From Sphingomonas sp. KR3-1 (GTDB taxonomy: Bacteria > Pseudomonadota > Alphaproteobacteria > Sphingomonadales > Sphingomonadaceae): 64,000 bases of DNA. Shown one piece after another: positions 54,371-62,343 of the stretch. Position numbers and translations under genes: made by a program. The notes beneath the pieces were generated by a model. That model was not told the DNA's origin and did no database searches. It was given only the letters and a program-made list of their open reading frames with translations. The stretch is from assembly GCF_040049295.1 (NCBI RefSeq), contig NZ_JBDZDQ010000001.1:2046001-2110000 (forward strand). Reading direction: 5' to 3'. Numbering within the stretch: position 1 is the first letter of the stretch; each line of letters opens with the position of its first letter.

Positions 54371-54814
54371 CTAGCTCGCGACGTCTCCTGCAACCGCCTG
54401 GGCGGGCGCCGGTTCGCTCGGCGCGGGCGCGCTCCACGAGCCATGCTGCGGCGCGATCACCGGCGTGTCGTCCTCGGGCAATGCGGCGTCCTCCACCGGC
54501 GCTGGTGCGGCGTCCTCGATCCGGGCGGCGCGCTGATAGTCGGCGGGCTCGGCGGGGCGGGCGATGGTGAGCGCGCGCGGCGGGCTCGGATTCTCCGGAT
54601 AGATCGGCGGCGGCGCGGCGGCGCGGCTCAGCGGATAATAGCCGGCGCTGTCGGCCGTTGCGGCCGCCCCGCCCCGCCCGGGCGGCGGCGTCTGCTTGTA
54701 GAAGTCGAACGCGCCCGACTGGGCGTAGGTGCCGAGACTCATGCCGGCCAGCCCGCCGCCGAGGACGGCGACCCCGGCGCAGATCAGCACTCCCTTTTGC
54801 AACGCAGTCGCCAT
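54371..54814 (-). CDS. Small membrane-anchored Pro/Ala-rich protein
   Basis: 147 residues from ATG 54814, preceded by GGAGG. One N-terminal membrane helix (GVLICAGVAVLGGGLAGMSLGTYA), then a low-complexity tail rich in Pro, Ala and acidic residues (PPPGRGGAAATADSAGYYPLSR, PAPVEDAALPEDDTPVIAPQHG). No recognised domain. Possibly an envelope protein whose tail extends into the periplasm. It lies between nagE and a divergent barrel protein and does not seem part of the nag locus. Confidence 0.6.
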   Translation of the reverse strand: MATALQKGVLICAGVAVLGGGLAGMSLGTYAQSGAFDFYKQTPPPGRGGAAATADSAGYYPLSRAAAPPPIYPENPSPPRALTIARPAEPADYQRAARIEDAAPAPVEDAALPEDDTPVIAPQHGSWSAPAPSEPAPAQAVAGDVAS

Positions 54815-54932
54815 GGGAACCTCCGCACGGCAGAACCGCCGGCGCGCCCTTGCTGTTCCTCGGGATTTCCTTGCGCCCAAAGCGGGATTGCCCCCGATGG
54901 CCGGCATGGGGGCGCTCCCCTAGCGCTGGGAC

Positions 54933-56120
54933 ATGCAAATCCGCGCGCTCCTGGCCCTGCCGCTAGCCCTTGTCGCCCTGCCGGCCGCGGCCCAGCAGGA
55001 CGCGCCGCCGGACATGCAGGAGGCCCAGCCCGACGCGCCGGCCGCGCCGCCGCACAAGGGCTTCTTCGCGCGGCTGAAGGACGAGGAGGACGGCAAGTTC
55101 GACTTCTCCGACATTCTCGCCAAGGGCGGCTTCCTGCCGATGCCGATCCTCATCACCGAGCCGGCGGTGGATGGCGGGTTCGGGCTGGCCGCGGCGTTCT
55201 TCAAGAAGGATCCCGAGCATCCGCGCCAGATCACCAAGACCGCGGTGGCGGCGTTCAAGACCGGCAACGGCTCCTATGGCTATGGCGCCTTCCGCGCCGG
55301 ATATCTGTTCGGCGGGCGGCTCGACTACAAGGTCGGCGTGGGGCGGGGGAAGATCACGCTGGCCACCTATCCGGGCTTCGCGCCCGGCGGCGTCGAATAC
55401 ACCAACCATTATGACTATGGCGTGCTCGGCTCGGCTATGTGGCACTTCGAGGATGCGCGCTTCTCGGCCGGGCCGCTGCTCGACTTCCGCAAGCTGCGCT
55501 CGCAGCTCGACCTCGGCAACGCGCCGCAGCTTCCCGACAAGTTCGCCGGCGATTTCAGCCGCACGCTGCATACCGGCGCGCTCGGCTTCGGCTTCCACTT
55601 CGACGATCGCGACAACCCGATCACGCCGACGCGCGGCACCAACGCCTATATGCAGGCCAAATTCAACCGCGGCGCCTTTGGCAGCGACCGCGATTATACC
55701 TTGTACGCGATCGAGAGCTACTCGTTCGACCGGATCGCGCCGCGATGGCGGATCGGCCAGAAGCTCGAGATGAAGGCGATCCGCGGCGACTTCCCCGCCT
55801 ATTTCGCGCCGTCGATCGATCTGCGCGGGGTGCAGGCGGGGCGCTATCAGGGGATGAACATGGCGAGCTCCGAGCTCGAGCTGAGCTGGCAGGCGAGCCC
55901 GCGCTGGTCGCTGCTTGGCTTTGGCGGGGTGGGTGAGACCGATGGCGGCGACCGCCGCGTCTACAAGGACAGCGGCGCGATCTTCGCCGGCGGGGTCGGC
56001 TTCCGCTACCGGATCGCGCGCAAGCTCGGCATGGATGCCGGGGTCGACTTCGCCTATGGCCCGGGCGGCTTCGTCTTCTACCTGCAGTTCGGCCATGCCT
56101 GGTCGTTCGGCATGGACTGA
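54933..56120 (+). CDS. BamA/TamA-type outer-membrane barrel without POTRA domains
   Basis: 395 residues with signal peptide (MQIRALLALPLALVALPAAAQ). After a short acidic linker (PPDMQEAQPDAPAAPPHKG) the bacterial surface antigen barrel starts at once: ILITEPAVDGGFGLAAAFFKK, FDDRDNPITPTRGTNAYMQ (the typical RDNPxxPxxG motif), RWRIGQKLEMKAIRG and a final FVFYLQFGHAWSFGMD. POTRA domains, usual in Omp85 proteins, are absent. Such short barrels are thought to be related to patatin-type or single-barrel Omp85 members; function unknown. Divergent from the small membrane protein. Confidence 0.8.
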   Translation: MQIRALLALPLALVALPAAAQQDAPPDMQEAQPDAPAAPPHKGFFARLKDEEDGKFDFSDILAKGGFLPMPILITEPAVDGGFGLAAAFFKKDPEHPRQITKTAVAAFKTGNGSYGYGAFRAGYLFGGRLDYKVGVGRGKITLATYPGFAPGGVEYTNHYDYGVLGSAMWHFEDARFSAGPLLDFRKLRSQLDLGNAPQLPDKFAGDFSRTLHTGALGFGFHFDDRDNPITPTRGTNAYMQAKFNRGAFGSDRDYTLYAIESYSFDRIAPRWRIGQKLEMKAIRGDFPAYFAPSIDLRGVQAGRYQGMNMASSELELSWQASPRWSLLGFGGVGETDGGDRRVYKDSGAIFAGGVGFRYRIARKLGMDAGVDFAYGPGGFVFYLQFGHAWSFGMD

Positions 56121-56141
56121 GCGGGCGGTTCACCCCCGCTC
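56119..56141 (+). terminator. Hairpin after the barrel gene
   Basis: GAGCGGG, loop CGGTTCACC, CCCGCTC, beginning at the stop codon of the barrel gene. No U-tract follows, so termination is only a possibility. Confidence 0.35.
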
Positions 56142-56243
56142 TCGTCGCAGTCGCGACACGGCTCGGCGAGCCTTACGCACTTCTACGGAATGCGCCGGCG
56201 CCCCCAGATTCCTAGATTCGCGTGGATCGACGGGGTGAGGTGC

Positions 56244-56411
56244 ATGACCGACAATCGCTATTACGCACAGCGCGCTTCCGAGGCGCGCGATGCCGCGCTG
56301 AAGGCCAAGGGCATGGCGAGCTTCCGGGCGCATATGGGCATGGCGCAGGAATATGAGCGCCGCGCCCGCGGCTTCGAAGCCCGCCACGCCGACAAGGTCG
56401 TGCTCGACTGA
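56244..56411 (+). CDS. Small conserved-looking helical protein
   Basis: 55 residues from ATG 56244 (GGTGAGG upstream). Reads [19 protein letters not shown] then [19 protein letters not shown]: an amphipathic, Arg/Ala-rich helix without signal peptide or membrane segment. I do not know the family; the regular helix pattern and good ribosome-binding site suggest a real small gene. The frame is open upstream to 56190 but with unlike sequence. Confidence 0.55.
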   Translation: MTDNRYYAQRASEARDAALKAKGMASFRAHMGMAQEYERRARGFEARHADKVVLD

Positions 56412-56522
56412 ATTCGGCGAAATGCGGGGAAGAGGCGCACCCGGAGGGTGCGGCGTCGAACCTTCCAGGGCCCGCAAGCGCGAACGCGCGCCCGATCGTA
56501 TGCGAGATTCTTCTGACGAAAA

Positions 56523-56599
<77 letters not shown>

Positions 56600-56645
56600 C
56601 TGGAAATGGGCGCCTAGCAAAGCCTTTGCCGCTGCGCCAGTGCCT

Positions 56646-57302
56646 TCAGTTCGCCTTTGCCCGCTTCGGCGGCGGGGTCTTGGGCTTGTAGGGGCAGAGA
56701 TCCTCCACCACGCATCGCCAGCATTCGGGGGTGCGCGCCTTGCAGGTGTAGCGGCCGTGCAGGATCAGCCAGTGGTGTGCGTGGAGGCGGAAGGGCTGGG
56801 GGACGACCTTCTCCAGCTTCTTCTCGACCGCAAGCACCGTCTTGCCCGGGGCGAGCTTGGTGCGGTTGCCGACGCGGAAGATGTGCGTGTCGACCGCGAA
56901 GGTCTCCGCGCCGAACGCGACGTTCATCACCACGTTCGCGGTCTTGCGCCCGACGCCGGGCAGCGCCTCTAGCGCGTCGCGGTCGTTCGGGACCTCGCCG
57001 CCATGATCGCGGAGCAGCGCCTCGGACAGCGCGATGACGTTCTTCGCCTTGGTGTTGAACAGCCCGATCGTCTTGATGTGCTGCTTGAGCCCGTCCTCGC
57101 CGAGCGCAACCATCTTCGCCGGCGTGTCGACCTCGCGGAACAGCGCGCGCGTCGCCTTGTTCACGCCTGCATCGGTAGCCTGGGCGGAGAGCACCACCGC
57201 GACGAGCAGCGTATAGTCGTTGACCGATTCGAGCTCGGTCTCGGGATGGGGATTGTCCGCCGCGAGCCTGGAGAAGAACTCGAAGACGTCGTCCTTCTTC
57301 AT
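56646..57302 (-). CDS. nth: Endonuclease III
   Basis: 218 residues from ATG 57302, overlapping the dapB stop (ATGA). Base-excision repair glycosylase/lyase for oxidised pyrimidines. Helix-hairpin-helix LPGVGRKTANVVM carries the catalytic Lys; the catalytic Asp lies in FAVDTHIFRV. The 4Fe-4S cluster ligands are in CKARTPECWRCVVEDLC with the proper C-x6-C-x2-C-x5-C spacing. All key residues are present. It shares an operon with dapB, a common arrangement in sphingomonads. Confidence 0.96.
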   Translation of the reverse strand: MKKDDVFEFFSRLAADNPHPETELESVNDYTLLVAVVLSAQATDAGVNKATRALFREVDTPAKMVALGEDGLKQHIKTIGLFNTKAKNVIALSEALLRDHGGEVPNDRDALEALPGVGRKTANVVMNVAFGAETFAVDTHIFRVGNRTKLAPGKTVLAVEKKLEKVVPQPFRLHAHHWLILHGRYTCKARTPECWRCVVEDLCPYKPKTPPPKRAKAN

Positions 57303-58030
57303 CAGCCGCCCAGCACCTGGTCCATCGTGTAGCGCCCGGCCGGCTTGCCCGCGAGCCACAGCGCCGCGCGCACCGCACCGCGGGCGAAGATCGCGCGGTC
57401 GTCGGCGCGGTGGATGAGCTCGATCCGCTCGCCGGCGGTGGCGAAGACGACGCTGTGGTCGCCGACCACCGAGCCGCCGCGCAGGCTCGCCAGCCCGATC
57501 GTGCCGGACATGCGCGCGCCGGTCAGCCCGGCGCGGTCGGTCACTTCGGCCTCGGCGAGCGTCGTGCCCATGCCGGCGGCGGCGGCCTGGCCGAGCATCA
57601 GCGCGGTGCCCGAGGGCGCATCGACCTTGTGGCGGTGATGCATCTCGAGGATCTCGATGTCCCAGTCCGGTCCGAGCTGCTGCGCCGCCTCGCGGACCAG
57701 CCGCTGGAGCAGCCCGATGCCGAGCGAGGTGTTGCCGGTCTGGAGCACCGCGATCTCGGCGGCGGCCTGGTCGATCAGCGCGTGCTGCTGGGGCGAGAGC
57801 CCGGTGGTGCCGACGACGATCGGCTTGCCGGCGGCGCGGGCGGCGGCGAGATGCGCCTCGAGCGCCTGGGGGGCGGAGAAGTCGATCAGCACATCGGCGC
57901 CGGCGGCGATGCTGGCGGGATCGTCCTTGGCGTCGGCGCCGCCCGCGACCCGCGCGTTCATCTCGGGCGCCACCGCCGCGATCGCCTGCCCCATGCGGCC
58001 GAGGCTGCCGTAAATGCCGATGCTGGTCAT
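57302..58030 (-). CDS. dapB: 4-hydroxy-tetrahydrodipicolinate reductase
   Basis: 242 residues. Lysine/diaminopimelate pathway. The nucleotide-binding start GIYGSLGRMGQAIAAVAPE, the DVLIDFSAPQALEAHL segment, VVGTTGLSPQQ, GNTSLGIGLLQRLV and the substrate block EMHHRHKVDAPSGTAL with the catalytic His and Lys are all intact. Cytoplasmic, NAD(P)H-dependent. First gene of the dapB-nth operon. Confidence 0.96.
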   Translation of the reverse strand: MTSIGIYGSLGRMGQAIAAVAPEMNARVAGGADAKDDPASIAAGADVLIDFSAPQALEAHLAAARAAGKPIVVGTTGLSPQQHALIDQAAAEIAVLQTGNTSLGIGLLQRLVREAAQQLGPDWDIEILEMHHRHKVDAPSGTALMLGQAAAAGMGTTLAEAEVTDRAGLTGARMSGTIGLASLRGGSVVGDHSVVFATAGERIELIHRADDRAIFARGAVRAALWLAGKPAGRYTMDQVLGG

Positions 58031-58070
58031 GTCCGCTCCTCTGGCACAGGCCGGGGCCCGCGCGACAGGG

Positions 58071-58421
58071 TTATTTCGCGTCCGTATCCGCCTTGTTGGG
58101 CTTCTTGCCCAGCGGAATGGTGGCGGTGACGAACAGAGCGGGCACGCTTACCCCCGGCGCGATGCTGCGCTGGACGCCCTCAACCGTGCCCTTGCCGCCG
58201 CCGGGCAGCCGGAAATCGGGGCGCAGCGGCTTCTCCGCCCAGCGCGCCTCGTCGAGCGTCGGCAGGCGCATGCCATTGGGGTTGCCGCACACGGTGATCG
58301 TCTCGCCGCCCGGCCGGCACGGGCGCTTGGGCACCATCGCCGCGTCGCCCGCCTCGTCGGGGCTGGGAAAGACCGGCGCGCGGTCCGGCACGGCGACAGC
58401 GACGAGGAGGGCGGCGAGCAT
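58071..58421 (-). CDS. Hypothetical exported protein
   Basis: 116 residues, start ATG 58421. A short hydrophobic leader (MLAALLVAVAVPDRAPVF) suggests export. The rest includes PKRPCRPGGETITVCGNPNGMRLPTLDEARWAEKPLRPDFRLPGGGKGT; two Cys could pair. No known family. It is 40 bp after (upstream of) dapB on the same strand. No good ribosome-binding site is visible, so confidence is limited. Confidence 0.5.
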   Translation of the reverse strand: MLAALLVAVAVPDRAPVFPSPDEAGDAAMVPKRPCRPGGETITVCGNPNGMRLPTLDEARWAEKPLRPDFRLPGGGKGTVEGVQRSIAPGVSVPALFVTATIPLGKKPNKADTDAK

Positions 58422-58505
58422 GGACGGCAGGTAACGCGCGATTTGCGGCGAAGACGTGGCCGGATGCGCGGTGCCAAGCTCGGGCTCATACTTTCTGTTT
58501 ACCGA

Positions 58506-58517
58506 GATAATATTATC
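58506..58517. promoter_or_regulatory. AT-rich palindrome GATAATATTATC
   Basis: Perfect 12-bp palindrome nine bases before the ATG of the excalibur-domain gene, in an otherwise GC-rich genome. It takes the place where a Shine-Dalgarno would be expected, and TATTAT could act as a -10 element. Confidence 0.4.
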
Positions 58518-58525
58518 TTTGGCGA

Positions 58526-58831
58526 ATGAGGACGGAGAGTCGACTTTCCCCAGTCACGGTTCTTCTGGCGGCTAGTCTGGTAGGAGCCGTCGCGGGTGTA
58601 GGCTCGCTTGCAGCCTCCGACCAAGGTCGCGCGATGATTGCGGCCAAAGGTAATGACCTGTCGATTTCACTCGGCTGGAAGCGGAAGCGCGAGCCGGTGG
58701 CGGGGGATTATTGGCACGGCTGTGACGACGCGCGTGACGCGGGCACGGCTCCGATCTACCGCGGCGAACCGGGATATCGCCCGGAAATGGATGGTGACGA
58801 GGACGGCATCGCCTGCGAGCCGATACGATAG
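58526..58831 (+). CDS. Excalibur-domain exported protein
   Basis: 101 residues. An N-terminal membrane or signal segment (SPVTVLLAASLVGAVAGVGSLAASDQG) is followed by a basic stretch and the C-terminal excalibur calcium-binding motif: HGCDDARDAGTAPIYRGEPGYRPEMDGDEDGIACEPIR, with the D-x-D-x-D-G-x-x-C loop intact and two Cys. Excalibur domains occur in extracellular nucleases and wall-linked proteins. There is no nuclease domain here. It has no visible Shine-Dalgarno; a palindrome lies in that place. Confidence 0.75.
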   Translation: MRTESRLSPVTVLLAASLVGAVAGVGSLAASDQGRAMIAAKGNDLSISLGWKRKREPVAGDYWHGCDDARDAGTAPIYRGEPGYRPEMDGDEDGIACEPIR

Positions 58832-58880
58832 CGCGAGTAGCCGATTGGCGGAGCCGCTCGCGTACGCCTATCCTGGACGC

Positions 58881-59585
58881 ATGAGCCACACCCGCAACAT
58901 CGTCATCCTCACCGGCGCCGGACTTTCGGCGGAGAGCGGCATCGCCACCTTTCGCGGCCCGGGCGGATTGTGGGAGGGGCACCGGGTCGAGGACGTCTGC
59001 ACGCCCGAGGCGCTCGCCCGCGATCCCGAGCTGGTCCACCGCTTCTATGATGCGCGGCGCGCCAGGCTGGCCGAGGTAGCGCCCAATGCCGCGCATGTCG
59101 CGCTGGCGAGGCTCGACGCCGAATGGCCGGGGCAGCTGCTGATCGTCACCCAGAATGTCGACGACCTGCATGAGCGCGCCGGGGCGAACCGCCTGCTCCA
59201 CATGCATGGCGAGCTCAAGTCGGCGCTGTGCGCGGCGTGCGGCGACAGCGCGGAATGGGAAGACAGCCTGCCGCCCGAGATCGAGTGCCCGAATTGCGGC
59301 ACCCCGGCGCTCAGGCCCGACATCGTGTTCTTCGGCGAGATGCCGTACCACATGGAAGTGATCGAAACGGCGCTGTCGGACGCCGACCTGTTCGTCTCGA
59401 TCGGCACCTCGGGCGCGGTCTATCCGGCGGCGGGGTTCGTCCAGACCGCGCGCCATCACGGCGCGCAGACGCTCGAGCTGAACCTCGATCCGAGCGCCGG
59501 GAGCAGCTTGTTCGGGGAAAGCCGGCTGGGGCCGGCGGGGACGCTGGTGCCGGAATGGGTGGCGGAGATGCTCGATCGGGGCTAG
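58881..59585 (+). CDS. cobB: NAD-dependent protein deacylase (sirtuin)
   Basis: 234 residues from ATG 58881. NAD-binding GAGLSAESGIATFRGPGGLW, TQNVDDLHERAG and the catalytic His in HMHGELKSALC. The zinc-binding Cys pairs are in CAACGDS and CPNCGTP. The sequence RPDIVFFGEMPYHMEVIETALSDADLFVSIGTSGAVYPAAGF completes the class III sirtuin; the Tyr/Arg pair (DARRARLAEV) suggests activity on succinyl- as well as acetyl-lysine. It starts 49 bp after the excalibur gene. Cytoplasmic regulator of metabolic enzymes. Confidence 0.94.
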   Translation: MSHTRNIVILTGAGLSAESGIATFRGPGGLWEGHRVEDVCTPEALARDPELVHRFYDARRARLAEVAPNAAHVALARLDAEWPGQLLIVTQNVDDLHERAGANRLLHMHGELKSALCAACGDSAEWEDSLPPEIECPNCGTPALRPDIVFFGEMPYHMEVIETALSDADLFVSIGTSGAVYPAAGFVQTARHHGAQTLELNLDPSAGSSLFGESRLGPAGTLVPEWVAEMLDRG

Positions 59586-59755
59586 GCAGGCGGCGTCGAA
59601 AAGGACCTGAGCGGCATCGGTAAGCCCGCTCCCTCGCATGAGGCTCCGTGTCGCTCCCAAGCGAACCCGCGACAAGCAACCGGCGCCTGCCGCCGGGGCT
59701 TGGCGCATGCTCGTGTCTCGCCCCCGATGGCGGCGCCCCAATTGGGAGCACGCAC

Positions 59756-60072
59756 ATGCCGATCATCACCACGAACACCGATATCGTCACCCAGATCAAC
59801 CTGTCACCGTGCCCGAGGGCGGGCAGGACGCGCTGATCGCCTATCTGCGCGAGGCCGCCGAGGTGGCACGGGAGGTCGAGGGCTGGCTGTCCGCGAGCCT
59901 GCATGCCAGCCTCGATGGCACGCGCGTCGTCAACTATGCCCAGAGCGCCGACGCCGATGCGGCGCAGCGCGTGTTCGCGCATCTCAAGGCGAAAGGGATG
60001 ATCGATGGCAACAAGCGCTACGGCGAAGCGCATCCCGGGCTCTACCGGGTCGCCTTCACCTTGGAGAAATAG
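59756..60072 (+). pseudogene. Antibiotic-biosynthesis-monooxygenase-like gene, frameshifted
   Basis: The ATG at 59756 (GGGAG upstream) begins MPIITTNTDIVTQINL and then runs out of family resemblance; after 59804 the neighbouring frame reads TVPEGGQDALIAYLREAAEVAREVEGWLSASLHASLDGTRVVNYAQS, the normal continuation of the ABM domain. Reading one base more at about 59803-59805 (CTGTCACC for CTGTTCACC) would restore one ORF of about 106 residues. Either a one-base deletion has broken the gene or it is a sequencing error. The intact protein would be a small cytoplasmic ABM-type monooxygenase, perhaps with a W-S-A-S catalytic-face pattern. Confidence 0.7.
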
Positions 60073-60091
60073 AGGGGAGACCTAGCTGGCG

Positions 60092-61075
60092 TCAGGCCGC
60101 CGCGCTCTCGTCCCCGCCGGCATGCTTGTCGACGATCCCGGCGCGCTCGCGGCGGTCGACGCTCAGCTCGAACACGTCGTGGCGCGCCTGGGCGCCGTCG
60201 ACGTCCATCGTCGCGAGGCCGCGGCCGACTTCGTCGAGGTCGAGCTCCGCGATCAGGATCTCGGGCGCGGTGCCGGCCTGGGCGATGACGACGCCGTCGG
60301 GGGCGATGATCGCGCTGTGGCCGTGCTGGATCTGGCCCTCGGGCAGGCGATCGAGCAGCTTGCGCGCCGATCCGTCGCCGCCGGCCTGCTCATAGCCGGC
60401 GATCACTTCCTGCTTGTACTGGATCGTGCCCGCCGCGAGCACGAAGGCGCGGCCCTCATAGGCATAGTGCGCAGAGGCGAGCATCGCGATGTCGCCGACC
60501 TCGCTCCAGGCGGCGACATGCACCGTCTCGCCCTCGTGATGCATCGCCGCGCGGGCGAGCGGCATCCAATGCTCGGTCGAGGCGAGCTGGCCGAGCTTGC
60601 CCCATTTGGCGGCATGCACGCCGAGCGTCGAGCCGTCGCCCTGGCCGAGCATCAGCTTCTCGGCGGGCGAGAGCACCAGCTTGCGGTGGCGCAGCACCGG
60701 CGCCTTGGGGCTGAACAGGAACTGGGTGGCGTAGAGGCTGTTGCGGACGCGCTCATAGCCGCCGATCGAAATGGCGACGCCGGCGATGTCCACCGTCCAT
60801 TGCAGCGGCTGGAAGCGCGGGTCCTCGCCGCGGATCGCCTGGTCGAGGAGCAGGCCGTGCAGCTCGCGCGTGCCGGGATGGTCCCAGAGCCGGGCCGGCG
60901 CGATATGCTCGAGCCAGACGGGATAGCCGCCGAGGAAACCCTCGCCGAACGCGATGACGCGCGCGCCCTTCTCGATCGCCTCGCGCGCCCGGGCGATGGC
61001 CTTGTCCAGCCCCGCCGCGAGCGCGAGCGGAACCGGTGCGTCCTGAACGATGGCAGTCTTCAGCTTTTGCGTCAC
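60092..61075 (-). CDS. Nitrilase-superfamily protein lacking the catalytic Cys
   Basis: 327 residues, GTG start overlapping the era stop codon (GTGA). Carbon-nitrogen hydrolase fold with the expected Glu45 (IAFGEGFLGGYPVW) and Lys132 (LRHRKLVLSPAEK). At the position of the nucleophile, where aliphatic nitrilases have C-W-E-H-Y-M-P-L, this protein has Ser166 (LASTEHWMPLARAAMHHEG); the codon is TCG. The rest of the fold looks conserved (IHVAAW, SAHYAYEGRAFVL). It may be inactive, or use the Ser in another reaction. Coupled to era, an unusual place for a nitrilase. Confidence 0.85.
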   Translation of the reverse strand: MTQKLKTAIVQDAPVPLALAAGLDKAIARAREAIEKGARVIAFGEGFLGGYPVWLEHIAPARLWDHPGTRELHGLLLDQAIRGEDPRFQPLQWTVDIAGVAISIGGYERVRNSLYATQFLFSPKAPVLRHRKLVLSPAEKLMLGQGDGSTLGVHAAKWGKLGQLASTEHWMPLARAAMHHEGETVHVAAWSEVGDIAMLASAHYAYEGRAFVLAAGTIQYKQEVIAGYEQAGGDGSARKLLDRLPEGQIQHGHSAIIAPDGVVIAQAGTAPEILIAELDLDEVGRGLATMDVDGAQARHDVFELSVDRRERAGIVDKHAGGDESAAA

Positions 61076-61992
61076 TCGACCCAGTCCAACCCGATCTCAC
61101 GATAAAGCGAACGGTCTTCCTGCCATTCGGGCCTTACCTTCACGTGAAGATAGAGATGGACCTTTACACCCATGAGACGGGAAAGCTCGGCGCGGGCGCG
61201 GGCGCCGATCTCCTTGATGCGGCTGCCGCCCTTGCCGAGCACGATCGCGCGCTGGGTCTCGCGCTCGACCAGGATCTGCTGGTGGATCTCGACCGACCCG
61301 TCCTCGCGCTCCTTGTACTGCTCGGTCTCGACCGCGCTCGAATAGGGCAGCTCCTTGTGGAGCTGGAGATAGATCTGCTCGCGCGTCACTTCAGCGGAGA
61401 TCATCCGGTCGGTCGCGTCGGAAACCTGGTCCTCGGGGAAGTGCCAGGGGCTCTCGGGCATCGCGGCGGCGAGGACCGACTTCAGCTCGGGCACGCCGTC
61501 GCCGGTCTGCGCCGAGACGAAATAGGTCTCGTCGAAGGGCAGCAGCTCGTTGAGTTTGGCCGCATGGCCGAGCAGCCTGGGCTTGTCGGCGATGTCGACC
61601 TTGTTGAGGATCAGGATCTTGCGCTCGCGCCGGCTCTTCAGGCTCTCGATCACGGTCTGCACCTTGGTGCCGATGCCGCCCTTGCCATCGACCACCAGCG
61701 CGATCACGTCCGCACCCTCGGCGCCTTCCCAGGCCGCGGCGACCATCGCGCGGTCGAGCCGGCGCTCGGGGGTGAAGATGCCCGGGGTATCGACCAGGAT
61801 CAGCTGCGCGTCGCCGTCGAGCGCGATGCCCATCACCCGGGCGCGCGTGGTCTGCGCCTTGGGGCTGACGATCGCGACCTTCTGGCCGACCAGCGCATTG
61901 ACCAGCGTCGACTTGCCCGCGTTCGGGGCACCGACGATCGCGACGACGCCGCAGCGCTGGGGAGTGGGGGTGGTTTGATTCTCTGAAGTCAT
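61072..61992 (-). CDS. era: GTPase Era
   Basis: 306 residues from ATG 61992 (GGGGG upstream). An N-terminal extension in the open frame (reading PFDKLRANG) is the 27-bp repeat and not part of the protein. G1 GAPNAGKSTLVNALVG, switch I TTRARV, G3 DTPGIF, G4 NKVD. The C-terminal KH domain has REQIYLQLHKELPYSSAVETEQYKEREDGSVEIHQQILVERETQRAIVLGKGGSRIKEIG. It binds the 3' end of 16S rRNA during 30S maturation. Part of lepB-rnc-era, separated from rnc by the GIY-YIG gene. Confidence 0.96.
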   Translation of the reverse strand: MTSENQTTPTPQRCGVVAIVGAPNAGKSTLVNALVGQKVAIVSPKAQTTRARVMGIALDGDAQLILVDTPGIFTPERRLDRAMVAAAWEGAEGADVIALVVDGKGGIGTKVQTVIESLKSRRERKILILNKVDIADKPRLLGHAAKLNELLPFDETYFVSAQTGDGVPELKSVLAAAMPESPWHFPEDQVSDATDRMISAEVTREQIYLQLHKELPYSSAVETEQYKEREDGSVEIHQQILVERETQRAIVLGKGGSRIKEIGARARAELSRLMGVKVHLYLHVKVRPEWQEDRSLYREIGLDWVE

Positions 61993-62000
61993 TCGGCCCC

Positions 62001-62321
62001 CTACACCGTTCGCCCTGAGCTTGTCGAAGGGCGGTTCTCCACCTGGCGATTGCGTGCGAGTTCGGAAATCCGCGCCCAGTCTCCGGCGATCAGCGCTTCC
62101 TTCTTGGCGCGGCTCCAGCCCTTGATCTGTCGCTCGGCGGCAAGCGCCTCGTAGCGGGTAGCGAACGCTTCGCACCAGACCAGTTCGACCGGCCGGCGTG
62201 TATGGGTATAGCCAGGCAGTGTCCCGCGCTGGTGTTGGGCGAGCCTGACGTCGAGGTCTTCGGTGTGTCCGATGTAGTAGCTGCCGTCGTTGCAGCGGAG
62301 CATATAGGTGTAGAAGCTCAC
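62001..62321 (-). CDS. GIY-YIG nuclease-family protein, inserted between rnc and era
   Basis: 106 residues, GTG start at 62321. The UPF0213-type fold is complete: FYTYMLRCNDGSYYIGHTEDLDVRLAQHQRGTLPGYTHTRRPVELVWCEAFATRYEALAAERQIKGWSRAKKEALI, with the catalytic Tyr, Arg and Glu (AERQIKG). The last residues RPSTSSGRTV are translated from a 27-bp repeat; an exact inverted copy lies 23 bp before the start codon. It thus sits in a unit flanked by inverted repeats within the lepB-rnc-era operon. Proteins of this type are small, single-domain and of unknown role. Confidence 0.88.
   Translation of the reverse strand: MSFYTYMLRCNDGSYYIGHTEDLDVRLAQHQRGTLPGYTHTRRPVELVWCEAFATRYEALAAERQIKGWSRAKKEALIAGDWARISELARNRQVENRPSTSSGRTV
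62006..62032 (-). repeat. 27-bp repeat, copy at the GIY-YIG 3' end
   Basis: Plus strand begins CCGTTCGCCCTGAGC and ends GTCGAAGGGC. Exact reverse complement of 62344-62370. It supplies the last codons of the GIY-YIG protein. Confidence 0.9.
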
Positions 62322-62343
62322 CGGTCCGCGCTTGTGGCCCGGC

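Noticed and set aside
56190..56243. N-terminal extension of the small 55-residue protein
   Set aside because: The upstream part lacks a ribosome-binding site and is rich in Pro/Arg unlike the helical body; the ATG at 56244 has a good Shine-Dalgarno.
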